DNA of 64,000 bases, from positions 248,001-312,000 of the forward strand of contig CAKSHJ010000001.1 of NCBI GenBank assembly GCA_934457095.1, given 5' to 3'. The notes beneath the pieces are model-generated. The model saw nothing but the letters and a program-made list of their open reading frames with translations. It ran no database searches and had not been told where the DNA came from. The position numbers were made by a program, and so were the translations under genes. Positions 17,143-26,067 of this stretch are shown here, piece after piece (the first letter of the stretch is position 1; every line of letters starts with the position of its first letter). Source of the DNA: an uncultured Eubacteriales bacterium. Lineage in GTDB: Bacteria > Bacillota > Clostridia > Oscillospirales > Acutalibacteraceae.

Positions 17143-17170
17143 AACAAATGTTTCACGTGAAACATTTGTT
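17143..17170. other. parS: parS centromere site in a 28-bp perfect palindrome
   Basis: The core TGTTTCACGTGAAACA at 17149-17164 equals the Firmicutes parS consensus (TGTTNCACGTGAAACA) bound by ParB/Spo0J. The symmetry extends six bases further on each side, making a perfect 28-bp palindrome. It sits in the 96-base gap between the rpmB terminator and the end of plsY. No second copy was seen in the window. Confidence 0.9.
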
Positions 17171-17174
17171 CCAA

Positions 17175-17873
17175 TCAAGTCTTCCCCGAAAACAGCTTTT
17201 TTTCCGTACCATTCTTAATGCGCATCAAATTACTCCTATGCTTAACCACCAACATACCGCCCATCACCGCAGTAATCGCCGTCACAATAAGCACATATTT
17301 CAGCGAAACGCTCCCCGCAGTATAATAATCGGCAAAAAAGGTAACGAAAAAGGTAGCCACCGGGTAGGAACACGCCGCCGCAATCGAACTGAGCGAAACC
17401 ATTTTCCAAATGGCAAACACCAGCAAAAATACCCCAATAGAAGCCAAAAATACCCGCCAATCGGCCATTGCGGACATGGTTGCCACGGTAACGACCCCCT
17501 TGCCGCCCTTAAATTTAAAAAATATTGGGTACATATGGCCGATGGAGCAGCAAAAACCCGATAAATACATGCCGTAACTGACTATGTAAACGGGTGCGCC
17601 GGCCACCGCGCACACATATTCCAAAATATACCTTGCCAGCATGACCGAAATCTCACATTTAATAATGTCAAAAATGAAAGTTAACAGCGCGGCGCGTTTG
17701 CCCACAGACCGCAATACATTTGTGGTGCCCGCATTGCCGCTGCCCATGGTTCGAATGTCGTCTTTGCCGAACATTTTGGTGAAAATAATGGAAAAATTGA
17801 TGCTGCCCAGCAAATAGGAAACCACTATAATCGCCGCGGTCGGCAGCGCAAATATTTGTACCAATCCCTGCAT
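17175..17873 (-). CDS. plsY: Acyl-phosphate:glycerol-3-phosphate acyltransferase
   Basis: A 232-residue membrane enzyme that makes lysophosphatidic acid from acyl phosphate. Conserved motifs are LGSINFS, GSGNAGTTNVLR and the HMYPIFFKFKGGKGV block. Several membrane helices are evident. It lies 11 bases after der. Confidence 0.95.
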   Translation of the reverse strand: MQGLVQIFALPTAAIIVVSYLLGSINFSIIFTKMFGKDDIRTMGSGNAGTTNVLRSVGKRAALLTFIFDIIKCEISVMLARYILEYVCAVAGAPVYIVSYGMYLSGFCCSIGHMYPIFFKFKGGKGVVTVATMSAMADWRVFLASIGVFLLVFAIWKMVSLSSIAAACSYPVATFFVTFFADYYTAGSVSLKYVLIVTAITAVMGGMLVVKHRSNLMRIKNGTEKKLFSGKT

Positions 17874-17884
17874 AAAATCCCTCC

Positions 17885-19216
17885 CTATTTCTCCCCGCGC
17901 TCGCGAATCAAAAAACGAATCGGCGTGCCTTTTAAGCCAAAGGTTTCGCGAATTCTGTTCTCTAAATAGCGCTGGTACGAAAAATGAAATAATTCGCTGT
18001 CATTTACAAAGCAAACAAAGGTTGGCGGCTTGACGCCCGCCTGCGTCATGTAGTAAATTTTCAGGCGTTTGCCTTTGTCGCTGGGCGGCTGTACGCGCGC
18101 TGTGGCTTGTGCTAAAATGTCGTTGAGAGCGCCTGTTGTGATGCGCATGGCGTTGGAATTTGCCGCTTGTATAATAAATTCGAACAATTGTTCGATTCTC
18201 TGCCCCGTTTGCGCCGAAATGAACACCATTGGCGCGTAGGACATGAACGAGAATTCGACCTCCAATTGCTTGCGGTACTCCTGCATCGTTTTTCCGTTTT
18301 TTTCTATGATATCCCATTTATTTACTGCAATCACGCAGCCTTTGCCCGCCTCGTGCGCCAGTCCCGCTACTTTGGAATCCTGCTCGGTAAAGCCCTCGGC
18401 CGCGTCTATCATGATTACGCAGACGTCTGCACGCTCGATGGCCATTTGCGCCCGGATAATGCTGTATCGCTCGATGCTGTCGTCGGCTTTGTATACCTTG
18501 CTTTGGCGGCGCAGGCCCGCTGTATCTATGAGTAAAAATGTGCCGTGACGGTTCTTCACTTTGGTGTCAATTGCGTCGCGCGTGGTGCCCGCGATGTTCG
18601 AGACGATGCAGCGCTCTTGCCCTGAAATGCGGTTGACCAGCGAGGATTTGCCCGCATTCGGTTTGCCGATGACCGCTACTTTGATTTCTTCGCCCGGCTC
18701 GGCCTGAGGCTCCTGCGGTGGCAGCAGTTCCAAGATGCGGTCCAGTAAATCTCCTGTGCCGTGGCCGTGTACCGAGGATATTCCGATTGGCTCGCCTATG
18801 CCTAAATTGTAAAATTCGTAGAATTCTGCCGGCATTTCTCCGATGTTGTCGCATTTATTGACCGCTAATATGACCGGTTTGCCGCTTTTTTGCAGCATGG
18901 ACGCGACTTCTTGGTCGGTTGCCACTACGCCGCTGCGCAGGTCGGTGACCAGCACGATGACATCGGCTCCGTGAATGGCAAGCTCTGCCTGCGCTCGCAT
19001 TTGCGTTAGAATGACGTCGTTTGCCGCCGGCTCGATGCCGCCGGTATCTACCAGCGAAAATTTTGTGCCGTTCCATTCGCATTCGCCGTAAATGCGGTCG
19101 CGCGTTACGCCCGGCGTGTCTTCTACTATGGAGAGCCGACGGCCTATTAATTTGTTGAATAGCGTGGACTTGCCCACGTTCGGTCTGCCTACAATCGCTA
19201 CAATCGCTTTGGTCAT
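17885..19216 (-). CDS. der: Ribosome-associated GTPase Der (EngA)
   Basis: A 443-residue double GTPase needed for 50S assembly. Two G domains are seen, with P-loops GRPNVGKST (near residue 10) and GKPNAGKSS (near 185) and NKCD/NKWD motifs, followed by a KH-like C-terminal domain. The der-plsY order is typical of Clostridia and bacilli. Confidence 0.97.
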   Translation of the reverse strand: MTKAIVAIVGRPNVGKSTLFNKLIGRRLSIVEDTPGVTRDRIYGECEWNGTKFSLVDTGGIEPAANDVILTQMRAQAELAIHGADVIVLVTDLRSGVVATDQEVASMLQKSGKPVILAVNKCDNIGEMPAEFYEFYNLGIGEPIGISSVHGHGTGDLLDRILELLPPQEPQAEPGEEIKVAVIGKPNAGKSSLVNRISGQERCIVSNIAGTTRDAIDTKVKNRHGTFLLIDTAGLRRQSKVYKADDSIERYSIIRAQMAIERADVCVIMIDAAEGFTEQDSKVAGLAHEAGKGCVIAVNKWDIIEKNGKTMQEYRKQLEVEFSFMSYAPMVFISAQTGQRIEQLFEFIIQAANSNAMRITTGALNDILAQATARVQPPSDKGKRLKIYYMTQAGVKPPTFVCFVNDSELFHFSYQRYLENRIRETFGLKGTPIRFLIRERGEK

Positions 19217-19222
19217 GCTTTT

Positions 19223-20542
19223 TCACTCTCCCAGTACGGCGCTTAATAGCCGCTGTCCGTCGTTTGGTACGGTTTCTATCGGTATTTGTAAGGCCTGGCT
19301 GATTTGCGTAAGGCTTATATCGTCCAGTAGGATCTCTGTGTTGTGCCGCAGCAGGACTTGCGGCAGTAACAACGCTTGCCCCAGTTCTCTGCCCCTGAGC
19401 TGCTCTATGATGTCTGTGCCGGTAAGCAGGCCCGATACCGTAATGGTCTCCCCAAAAAAACGGTTGATAATCGGGATGGCGGTGCAAGTTAAATTATGAC
19501 ATTTTCTGCGCGCTTCGTCAAGCAGTTCTTGTAAAAACGGGTGCGCTGCCGTGCCGGTTGCTAGGGTTATGTGGCGTTTTGGAAGCGATATGCCGGAAGC
19601 GCCGCCGAGTCGCTCTTGTAATGCGTATAGAAATTCTTCCTTTAAGCTTGCCAGCGCGCCGACTCCGCTTTCGATTTGGGAGAATTCTTCGTAAAATTCT
19701 GCCGGCGGTATCGGTCGCTGCGCCAGTAAATAGAATTCGTCTGAGACGTATGCCACGCGGCTGCCGCATTTTTTTAAAAAAATGTTTGCAAATTGTTCTG
19801 TTGTTTTTATTACCGCCGACGCTTCCTCTTTGGTGTAGGGGCGCAGCGGATACAGGCCGGCACGGAATTTGGTGACGCCGACCGGCACTATTGCGACGCT
19901 CTGTATTGCCGGCGTTAATTTGCTTAGGTCTTGCAGGCTGCGCGTAAGTTCGGGGCCGTCGTTTATGCCCGGGCACAGTACCAGCTGGCAATTGATTTGT
20001 ATGCCCGCCTTTGCCAGTCGCGGCAGGATTTTCAGCGCGTTGCCTGCGAAACGGTTGCCCATCATTTTTACGCGTAGTTCCGGGTTGGTTGTGTGTACCG
20101 AGATGTTGATGGGGCTGATTTTCATGTCTATGATGCGTTGTACGTCCTGCTCTTTTAGGTTGGTGAGCGTTACGTAATTGCCGAATAAAAAGGACAGTCG
20201 TGCGTCGTCGTCTTTGAAATAGAGGCTCTCTCTCATGCCTTTGGGCATTTGGTCTATAAAACAGAATATGCATTTGCACCGGCAGGAGTGTTGCTTGTCC
20301 ATTAAATAGGTCTGGAATTCCAGGCCGATGGGTTGGTATTGGCCTTTTTTTACCCGTATGCAACGGGTTTTGCCCTGCGCGTTTGCAAGCGCGATTTCCA
20401 GCCTTGCGTCTGTTTCGTAAAAGCGGTAATCCAAGATGTCTGTGATGGCGTGGCCGTTTAGCGAAAGCAGTGTTTCGCCCGCGCAAATGCCTGCGCGCTG
20501 CGCAGGACTGTTGGGTTGTATTCCTGTGATTAAAACTGACAT
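19223..20542 (-). CDS. PDZ / radical SAM / DUF512 protein
   Basis: A 439-residue protein with an N-terminal PDZ-like part (residues 1-60), a cysteine cluster CRCKCIFC near residues 87-94 arranged as a radical SAM CxxxCxxC motif, and a C-terminal DUF512 domain. The family is widespread in anaerobic Firmicutes next to der. Its reaction is unknown to me. GGGGAGGAGG precedes the ATG. Confidence 0.88.
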   Translation of the reverse strand: MSVLITGIQPNSPAQRAGICAGETLLSLNGHAITDILDYRFYETDARLEIALANAQGKTRCIRVKKGQYQPIGLEFQTYLMDKQHSCRCKCIFCFIDQMPKGMRESLYFKDDDARLSFLFGNYVTLTNLKEQDVQRIIDMKISPINISVHTTNPELRVKMMGNRFAGNALKILPRLAKAGIQINCQLVLCPGINDGPELTRSLQDLSKLTPAIQSVAIVPVGVTKFRAGLYPLRPYTKEEASAVIKTTEQFANIFLKKCGSRVAYVSDEFYLLAQRPIPPAEFYEEFSQIESGVGALASLKEEFLYALQERLGGASGISLPKRHITLATGTAAHPFLQELLDEARRKCHNLTCTAIPIINRFFGETITVSGLLTGTDIIEQLRGRELGQALLLPQVLLRHNTEILLDDISLTQISQALQIPIETVPNDGQRLLSAVLGE

Positions 20543-20570
20543 TTTTCAGCGCCTCCTCCCCTCGGAATGA

Positions 20571-20602
20571 TAAAAAATAAGAGAAGGATTGCTCCTTCTC
20601 CT
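20571..20602 (-). terminator. Rho-independent terminator of yceD-rpmF
   Basis: GAGAAGGA and TCCTTCTC form a perfect 8-bp stem with a four-base loop, followed on the minus strand by TTATTTTTTA. Confidence 0.85.
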
Positions 20603-20621
20603 AAATTTTGCGCTTTGAAAA

Positions 20622-20810
20622 TTATGCCTCCGCCTCTTTTTCTATGACCTGTCTGCCGTTGTAGAATCCGCAACTGCCGCAAACGACATGTGGTGTTTTG
20701 TATTCACCGCATTTTGGGCAATGAATCAGCGTTGGGGCGCTTATTTTCCAAACGCTTGAGCGTCTGCTGTTTTTTCTTGCACTGGAAAGTTTACTCTTTG
20801 GTACCGCCAT
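20622..20810 (-). CDS. rpmF: 50S ribosomal protein L32
   Basis: A 62-residue ribosomal protein. MAVPKSKLSSARKNSRRS and two CxxC pairs (CPKC, CGSC) identify the zinc-binding form. AAGGAGG precedes the ATG at 20810. It forms the conserved yceD-rpmF pair. Confidence 0.97.
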   Translation of the reverse strand: MAVPKSKLSSARKNSRRSSVWKISAPTLIHCPKCGEYKTPHVVCGSCGFYNGRQVIEKEAEA

Positions 20811-20823
20811 TGTCAGCACCTCC

Positions 20824-21333
20824 TTATTCAAAATCAACCGAATCTATCAGACGCCGGAGAACCTCCAAACGAGGGTCCGTTTGACGCCGGTTACAGTTGC
20901 AGCCGCCGCTGTTTTGGTTTGCTCCGCACGCTGCGCACAGCCCTTTGCAGTCGTCTTTGCACAGGAATTTGGTTGGCAGCGAAAGTAGTATGTCCGCTTG
21001 GAGCAGCTCGTCTGTTTCCAGCTTGCCGTTTGCGGCTTGTACGCAGTCTTCGGCTTCCTGCCCCTTTAATTGCAGAACCACGCGGTGGGTAAAAGTTTGG
21101 TCATAATGCTGCTGCATTTCCTCGGCGCAGCGGTCGCATGGCAGGGTCAGGTCATACGTTGCCCGCAGGGTCAGGTTGACGGTTTGCGCCGTGTTTTGCG
21201 CGCGGCCGCGCACTGAAACCGGCGTTGTAATCGGGTGTACTCCGCTGATTTCTATACCTGATAAATCCAATTCGTATTGAAAGGAAAGGCTTTCTCCTTC
21301 CGTTTCAAACAGATTTTTTAAATCCAGCCGCAT
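20824..21333 (-). CDS. yceD: YceD/DUF177 family protein
   Basis: A 169-residue protein of the DUF177 family, linked in other bacteria to 23S rRNA accumulation. It shows LPCDRCAEEM and the C-terminal CKGLCAACGANQN cluster. It is always near rpmF, as here. It is the first gene behind a perfect promoter. Confidence 0.92.
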   Translation of the reverse strand: MRLDLKNLFETEGESLSFQYELDLSGIEISGVHPITTPVSVRGRAQNTAQTVNLTLRATYDLTLPCDRCAEEMQQHYDQTFTHRVVLQLKGQEAEDCVQAANGKLETDELLQADILLSLPTKFLCKDDCKGLCAACGANQNSGGCNCNRRQTDPRLEVLRRLIDSVDFE

Positions 21334-21362
21334 GCTTTACTCCTCTTGCGCTTTACTAAAAT

Positions 21363-21391
21363 ATTATAGCCATTTATCAGCGTTTTGTCAA
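21363..21391 (-). promoter_or_regulatory. Consensus sigma-A promoter of yceD-rpmF
   Basis: Minus strand TTGACA and TATAAT with 17-base spacing, about 30 bases before the yceD start; the strongest match in the window. Confidence 0.9.
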
Positions 21392-21412
21392 TAAAAATTT
21401 TGCACGCCTTTG

Positions 21413-21449
21413 CAAAAAAAATACCGCCGCGCTTATTTTCGGCAGCTAT
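21413..21449 (-). terminator. Probable terminator after the P-loop protein gene
   Basis: Minus strand CTGCCG pairs with CGGCGG (one G-T pair) around an AT-rich loop, then a run of eight T. The stem is modest. Confidence 0.55.
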
Positions 21450-21457
21450 TTTTTGGT

Positions 21458-21868
21458 TTACACGCAGCTTACAATGCTATTTATGCCCGCCGGTAACTCT
21501 GATTCGTCCATGGAAACCGAAAGCGTGATTGCTGTTTCGGCAAAGGCGCTCAGCTTCTCTAATTTTTGAACAAAATGCTCTAAATCCTTTTGCTCAATCA
21601 CTTTGAGCGTGGAGTCTACAAAGATTTCTTTTACGTCGTAATTGCCTGCGCAGATGCCGCTGATGAAACCGTAAAATGCGTCTGCTCCCGTGATTCCGTA
21701 CGGCTCTAATGCTACCAGTCTTGCTTGATGGGAGATGTCCAGCGTTAGGTGTGATTCTTTTTCGATCACCACCACGTTGCCGTTCGTTTTTTCTATCGCT
21801 GCATTTGCTGCGTCTATCAGTTTTTTTGTTTTGCCTGAACCTTTTTTTCCAATAATCAGCGTAATCAT
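21458..21868 (-). CDS. Small P-loop protein of unknown function
   Basis: A 136-residue protein with a clear Walker A at its very N-terminus (IGKKGSGKTKKLI) and a hydrophobic strand ending in aspartate (VKEIFVDSTL) that could serve as Walker B. The rest is helical with no named domain. It resembles short ATP-binding proteins I associate with Clostridia, sometimes labelled PilT-like, but I cannot name a role. AAGGAG lies 10 bases before the ATG. It follows pgi and no pilus genes are near. Confidence 0.75.
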   Translation of the reverse strand: MITLIIGKKGSGKTKKLIDAANAAIEKTNGNVVVIEKESHLTLDISHQARLVALEPYGITGADAFYGFISGICAGNYDVKEIFVDSTLKVIEQKDLEHFVQKLEKLSAFAETAITLSVSMDESELPAGINSIVSCV

Positions 21869-21908
21869 TTTGATGTTTCTCCTTAAATTTTTGATATTTT
21901 TTTGCGCT

Positions 21909-23246
21909 TTAGCGCAGTCTGGAGGTCAGTGTTTCCTGCTGCTGCTCGTGCCCCGGCTTGCCCAGCAGCGCAAACATATTGTTTTTGTAATTTTCTACTC
22001 CCGGTTGGTTAAAGGGGTTGACCCCCAGCAAATAGCCTGAAATGGCGCACGATTTTTCAAAAAAGTAGAATAGCCAGCCCAGGGAATATTCTGAGAAATC
22101 CGGTACGCGCACGACCATGCTCGGCACACCGCCGTCTCGGTGCGCAAGCGCGGTGCCCTCGAACGCTTTTTGGTTGATATGCCAAAGCGTTTTTCCCTCC
22201 AGAAAATGCAGACCGTCCTCGATTTCCGGACTGTTCTCTATTACTATATCATATTTTGGGTGCTCGAACAATACCGCTGTTTCAAAAAGTATGCGCTTGC
22301 CGTCTTGAAGGTATTGCCCCATGGAGTGTAAGTCTGTGGAGAAGGTGGCGTAGGCCGGGAAGATTCCTTTTTGGTCCTTGCCTTCGCTTTCTCCGAATAA
22401 TTGCTTCCACCATTCGCCCAGCATGGCAAAGCATGGCTCGTAGCTGACCAGCAATTCGACGTCTTTGCCTTTGCGGTTGAGGAGGTTTCTTGCTGCGGCG
22501 TACTGGTAGCAGGCGTTTTCGTTGATATTTTCGTTGTTATATGCCCGTTGTGCCTCTGCCGCGCCTTGCAGCAATGCTGCGATGTCTACTCCGCAGACCG
22601 CCATGGGCAGCAGACCTGCCGCCGTGAAGACTGAAAATCGGCCGCCGATGTTTTCCGGTATTTCAAAGGTTTGGTAGCCCTGCGCTTCTGCCAGCTCCTT
22701 GAGCGCGCCTTTTTCTTTGTCGGTTGTGCAGTAAATGCGGTTTTTGGCTCCTTCTTTTCCGTATTCCTGCTCCAGATGCTGCCGCAAGACCCGGAAGGCA
22801 ATGGCCGGCTCGGTGGTGGCGCCCGATTTGGAGATTACATTGAGCGAAACGCGCTTGCCTTTGCAGATGTTTAAAAGTTCGGTTAGGGAGGCGGAGCTGA
22901 GGCTGTTGCCGGCAAAGTAAATCTCCGGCGTTTGCTTTTGCAGCGCGTTGTAATAAGGCGATTTTAAAAATTCGATTGCGGCCCTTGCGCCTAAATACGA
23001 ACCGCCGATACCGATTACGATGAAGATGTCCGTATCTTCTTGGATTTGCAACGCTGCTTGTTGGAGCCGGCTAAATTCGACTTTGTCGTAATCGCTTGGC
23101 AGGTGCAGCCAGCCTGTGTATTCTCCTCCTGTACCGGCTCCGCTGTGCAGCATTCGGTGCGCGATTCTTACCTGCGGCGCGATGCTTGTAAATTCGTGGT
23201 ACTGTATAAATTCCTTCATATGCTGAAAATCGACATATATTGGCAT
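21909..23246 (-). CDS. pgi: Glucose-6-phosphate isomerase
   Basis: A 445-residue glycolytic enzyme interconverting glucose-6-phosphate and fructose-6-phosphate. GIGGSYLGARA, VISKSGATTEPA and the late GVNPFNQPGVENYK motif are all present, of the short bacterial form. It has its own promoter and is followed by the P-loop gene. Confidence 0.97.
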   Translation of the reverse strand: MPIYVDFQHMKEFIQYHEFTSIAPQVRIAHRMLHSGAGTGGEYTGWLHLPSDYDKVEFSRLQQAALQIQEDTDIFIVIGIGGSYLGARAAIEFLKSPYYNALQKQTPEIYFAGNSLSSASLTELLNICKGKRVSLNVISKSGATTEPAIAFRVLRQHLEQEYGKEGAKNRIYCTTDKEKGALKELAEAQGYQTFEIPENIGGRFSVFTAAGLLPMAVCGVDIAALLQGAAEAQRAYNNENINENACYQYAAARNLLNRKGKDVELLVSYEPCFAMLGEWWKQLFGESEGKDQKGIFPAYATFSTDLHSMGQYLQDGKRILFETAVLFEHPKYDIVIENSPEIEDGLHFLEGKTLWHINQKAFEGTALAHRDGGVPSMVVRVPDFSEYSLGWLFYFFEKSCAISGYLLGVNPFNQPGVENYKNNMFALLGKPGHEQQQETLTSRLR

Positions 23247-23289
23247 ACGGTTCCCCTCCTATTGCGCTTACAGCTTGGTCTTGTATTTG

Positions 23290-23318
23290 ATTTTACAATA
23301 AATACCTGCCGTTTGCAA
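23290..23318 (-). promoter_or_regulatory. Sigma-A-type promoter of pgi
   Basis: Minus strand TTGCAA and TAAAAT with 17-base spacing, about 44 bases before the pgi start. Confidence 0.75.
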
Positions 23319-23352
23319 GAGACCTATGCCACTTTTTTAGAAAATCTTCTGT

Positions 23353-24498
23353 TTACCAGTTAAATAGACTTTTTAATAAAATTGCGAAAACTGCTCCGAA
23401 ATGCATTTTTGCTACGCTTTCTTTTGCCGTGACGTTATAGCCTGCGATTTCCTCTCCGTCCAGGGTGTAGCTTACTCTGCCCAAAATTTGACCTTGCTCT
23501 ACGGGGGCTTGTATGCTTTCGCTTAGCTGCACCTGACTTTTTATGCCGGCTTCTTTGCCTTTGGGTAGTAGTACCTGCGCCGTTTGGCCGCATTGCGCTT
23601 GTACCTGCGCCTGCATGCCGCCGCTGACCGGTACTGTGCCCAGCTCCGGTATGGGCAGCGTGATAAATGCGAAATTGGCAAAGCCGTAGTCTAACAGCGT
23701 GGTTGCGCCGGCAAAACGTTCGTCGGTGGTGGCGCAGCCCAATACGACCGCTACCAAATTTAAGTCGTCCCGTTTGGCTGTGGCTGTTATGCAGCTGCCC
23801 GCCTGACCGGTCGTGCCCGTTTTGAGGCCCGTGATGCCTTTGTAGCGGCGAATCAGTTTGTTGGTGTTCACCAGCTGCGTTTGGCCGTCGCGCAGGTAAT
23901 CCATCCAGGTTAAGGTGTAGTCGAATATTTTTTCGTGCGCGATTAAGGCTCCGGACATCAGGGCTACATCGTGCGCGGTGGTGATGTGACCGTCTTCGTC
24001 GAGTCCGTTGCAGTTTTGAAACACGGTGTCGTTCATGCCTAATTGCTTTGCCCGGATGTTCATTTGCTTGACAAATTCGTCCTCGGTGCCGTATACGTGC
24101 TCTGCCAGTACAACCGCTGCGTCGTTGGCGCTCATGATGACCGTTGCTTTTATCAGGTCGTTGACGGACATGACTTCTCCCTCTTTGAGCCAGATGTCTG
24201 ACCCGCCCATGGAGGCTGCGTGCGCGCTTGCCGCTACTTGGTCCTCCAGCGAGATTTTGCCTGAGTCAATTGCCTCCATGACCAGCAGCAGCGTCATTAC
24301 TTTTGTGATGGACGCGCATGGCCGCTGTTCGTTTGCGTTTTTTTCGTATAGGATTTTGCCCGTGTTGGGCTCCATTAAAATTGCCGACGGCGCTGCTACT
24401 TCTTCGTCTGAAATTGCAGATACCGGCGCTGCAAACAGCGTTGCCAGCACGATGACGACCACCATTGCCGTTGCTTTTATTTTACCCCTCATACTCAT
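23353..24498 (-). CDS. D-alanyl-D-alanine carboxypeptidase, probably sporulation-linked
   Basis: A 381-residue secreted penicillin-binding protein with a signal peptide (VVIVLATLFAAPVSA), the motifs SITK, SAN and KTGTTG, and a C-terminal hydrophobic helix (AVFAILLKSLFNW) that looks like an amphipathic membrane anchor. It is paralogous to the gene at 12390-13526. The start at 24498 has GGAGG upstream. A sigma-E-like promoter precedes it, which suggests a role in spore cortex trimming like DacB/DacF of Bacillus; this is inferred. Confidence 0.92.
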   Translation of the reverse strand: MSMRGKIKATAMVVVIVLATLFAAPVSAISDEEVAAPSAILMEPNTGKILYEKNANEQRPCASITKVMTLLLVMEAIDSGKISLEDQVAASAHAASMGGSDIWLKEGEVMSVNDLIKATVIMSANDAAVVLAEHVYGTEDEFVKQMNIRAKQLGMNDTVFQNCNGLDEDGHITTAHDVALMSGALIAHEKIFDYTLTWMDYLRDGQTQLVNTNKLIRRYKGITGLKTGTTGQAGSCITATAKRDDLNLVAVVLGCATTDERFAGATTLLDYGFANFAFITLPIPELGTVPVSGGMQAQVQAQCGQTAQVLLPKGKEAGIKSQVQLSESIQAPVEQGQILGRVSYTLDGEEIAGYNVTAKESVAKMHFGAVFAILLKSLFNW

Positions 24499-24536
24499 TG
24501 TGCACCTCCAAATTTGTGCGTTTTTTTCTGTTACCA

Positions 24537-24566
24537 CTCGTATGCAGGGGCGGTGCAAAATATGAA
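24537..24566 (-). promoter_or_regulatory. Candidate sigma-E-type sporulation promoter
   Basis: Minus strand TTCATATT and CATACGAG spaced by 14 bases, close to the Bacillus sigma-E pattern (KMATATT, 13-15 bases, CATACAMT). It lies about 39 bases before the carboxypeptidase start. No sigma-A promoter is visible in this gap. Confidence 0.5.
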
Positions 24567-24589
24567 CAACCCCTCTCGCCCTTGATATG

Positions 24590-24617
24590 AAAAATGTCCG
24601 AGAATGACTTCTCGGAC
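24590..24617 (-). terminator. Rho-independent terminator of hisH-hisF
   Basis: GTCCGAGAA and TTCTCGGAC form a perfect 9-bp stem with a four-base loop, followed on the minus strand by ATTTTTC. Confidence 0.9.
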
Positions 24618-24621
24618 TGCG

Positions 24622-25383
24622 TTACCGGCTTCTGACGGGAATGTTTTTCTCTTTTAAATAGGCTTTTAGTTCCGGGATTGAAATTTCTCCGAAATGAAAC
24701 AGCGACGCTGCTAAAACGGCGTCCGCCTGCCCCAGCTCAAAGGCGTCGGAAAAGTGCTCCATGGCGCCCGCGCCGCCCGAGGCAATCACCGGGATGTTGA
24801 CCCGGCTTGAAACCGCTCGCGTCAGCTCTAAATCATAACCGTTTTTTTGGCCGTCGCAATCCATGCTTGTTAGCAGAATTTCTCCCGCGCCCAATTTTGC
24901 CGCTTGCATGGCCCAGGCTACCGCGTCTTTGCCAGTATTCTGCCGGCCGCCGTTGAGGAACACCGTCCAGCCACCCTCGGTGCGGCGCTTTGCGTCAATG
25001 GCGCAAACTACGCACTGACTTCCGAAACGCTCCGCCGCTTGCGCGATCAATTCCGGGTTTTTCCAGGCCGCCGTATTGACTGAAACTTTGTCGGCTCCTG
25101 CACGCAGCAAGACCTGCATGTCCTCCACTGTGCGCACGCCGCCGCCGACGGTGAACGGAATGAAAATATGCCGCGCTACTTGCTGTACGATTTCCAGCAT
25201 CGTTCCCCGCCCTTGGTGGGAGGCCGTGATGTCCAGCAATACCAGTTCGTCCGCTCCCTGCTCGTGATAGGCGATTGCGGCTTGTACCGGGTCGCCGGCG
25301 TCCCTTAAATTTACAAAACTGGTGCCTTTTACCACTCTGCCGTTGTTTACGTCTAAGCATGGTATGATTCGTTTTGCGTGCAC
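24622..25383 (-). CDS. hisF: Imidazole glycerol phosphate synthase, cyclase subunit
   Basis: A 253-residue (beta/alpha)8 barrel that closes the imidazole ring with ammonia from HisH. The catalytic aspartates are in IIPCLDV and CAIDAKR, with phosphate motifs TSMDCDG and VIASGGAG. The start is GTG at 25383 after GGGGGG; it begins HAKRIIPCLDV like the family. No other his gene is in the window. Confidence 0.95.
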   Translation of the reverse strand: MHAKRIIPCLDVNNGRVVKGTSFVNLRDAGDPVQAAIAYHEQGADELVLLDITASHQGRGTMLEIVQQVARHIFIPFTVGGGVRTVEDMQVLLRAGADKVSVNTAAWKNPELIAQAAERFGSQCVVCAIDAKRRTEGGWTVFLNGGRQNTGKDAVAWAMQAAKLGAGEILLTSMDCDGQKNGYDLELTRAVSSRVNIPVIASGGAGAMEHFSDAFELGQADAVLAASLFHFGEISIPELKAYLKEKNIPVRSR

Positions 25384-25399
25384 GCTGTTCCCCCCTTTT

Positions 25400-26011
25400 T
25401 TACTCTGCCATGGCCGCAAAATTTTGCAGCATCTCCAGCCCTCGCTCTCCGCTTTTTTCCGGGTGGAATTGCGCTGCGTGTAAATTTTCTTTCTGTATGG
25501 CTGCGTCGAATTCTACGCCGTAATTTGCTGTTGCGGAAACAATGCCGCGGTCCTCTGCTTTTAAATAGTAGGAATGCACAAAATATACGTATGGTTCCTC
25601 TGGTATTTTGGTGAATATGCCGTTTTTGTGCTTGATATTTAAGGAGTTCCACCCTATATGCGGCACTTTTAACGCCCGATCGCCGGGTAAGCGCTCAATT
25701 TTGCCGCGCAATACCCCAAGGCCCTTTATGCCCGGACTTTCTGCGCTTTCCTCGAATAATAGCTGCAGCCCCAGGCATATGCCTAAAAAGGGCTTGCCGC
25801 TCTCAATGAACCGCAGCACCGGCTTGACCAGCTCCGCTTTTTGCATGCAGGCCATGGCGTGCCCGAAGGAACCTACGCCCGGTAAAATTGCCGCGCTCGC
25901 CTGCTGTAATACCAACGGGTCGGACGTGATGCTGCTTGCTTTGCCTATTGCGCACAGCGCGTTCTGTACGCTGTGCAGATTGCCCGCTCCGTAATCAATT
26001 AACGCTATCAT
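25400..26011 (-). CDS. hisH: Imidazole glycerol phosphate synthase, glutaminase subunit
   Basis: A 203-residue class I glutamine amidotransferase. IDYGAGNLHSVQNAL, the nucleophile motif GICLGLQLLFE and the late FHPEKSG carry the catalytic Cys and the His/Glu pair. It precedes hisF by 16 bases, so the two subunits are made together. Confidence 0.95.
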   Translation of the reverse strand: MIALIDYGAGNLHSVQNALCAIGKASSITSDPLVLQQASAAILPGVGSFGHAMACMQKAELVKPVLRFIESGKPFLGICLGLQLLFEESAESPGIKGLGVLRGKIERLPGDRALKVPHIGWNSLNIKHKNGIFTKIPEEPYVYFVHSYYLKAEDRGIVSATANYGVEFDAAIQKENLHAAQFHPEKSGERGLEMLQNFAAMAE

Positions 26012-26067
26012 ACTACTATTTTCCTTACCTGTTTCATATCTATAATAACAAATTTGAAATTTTTTCT

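Noticed and set aside
18181..18194. Perfect LexA/SOS box CGAACAATTGTTCG
   Set aside because: It lies in the middle of the der coding sequence with no start site downstream, so it is probably a coincidence of codons.
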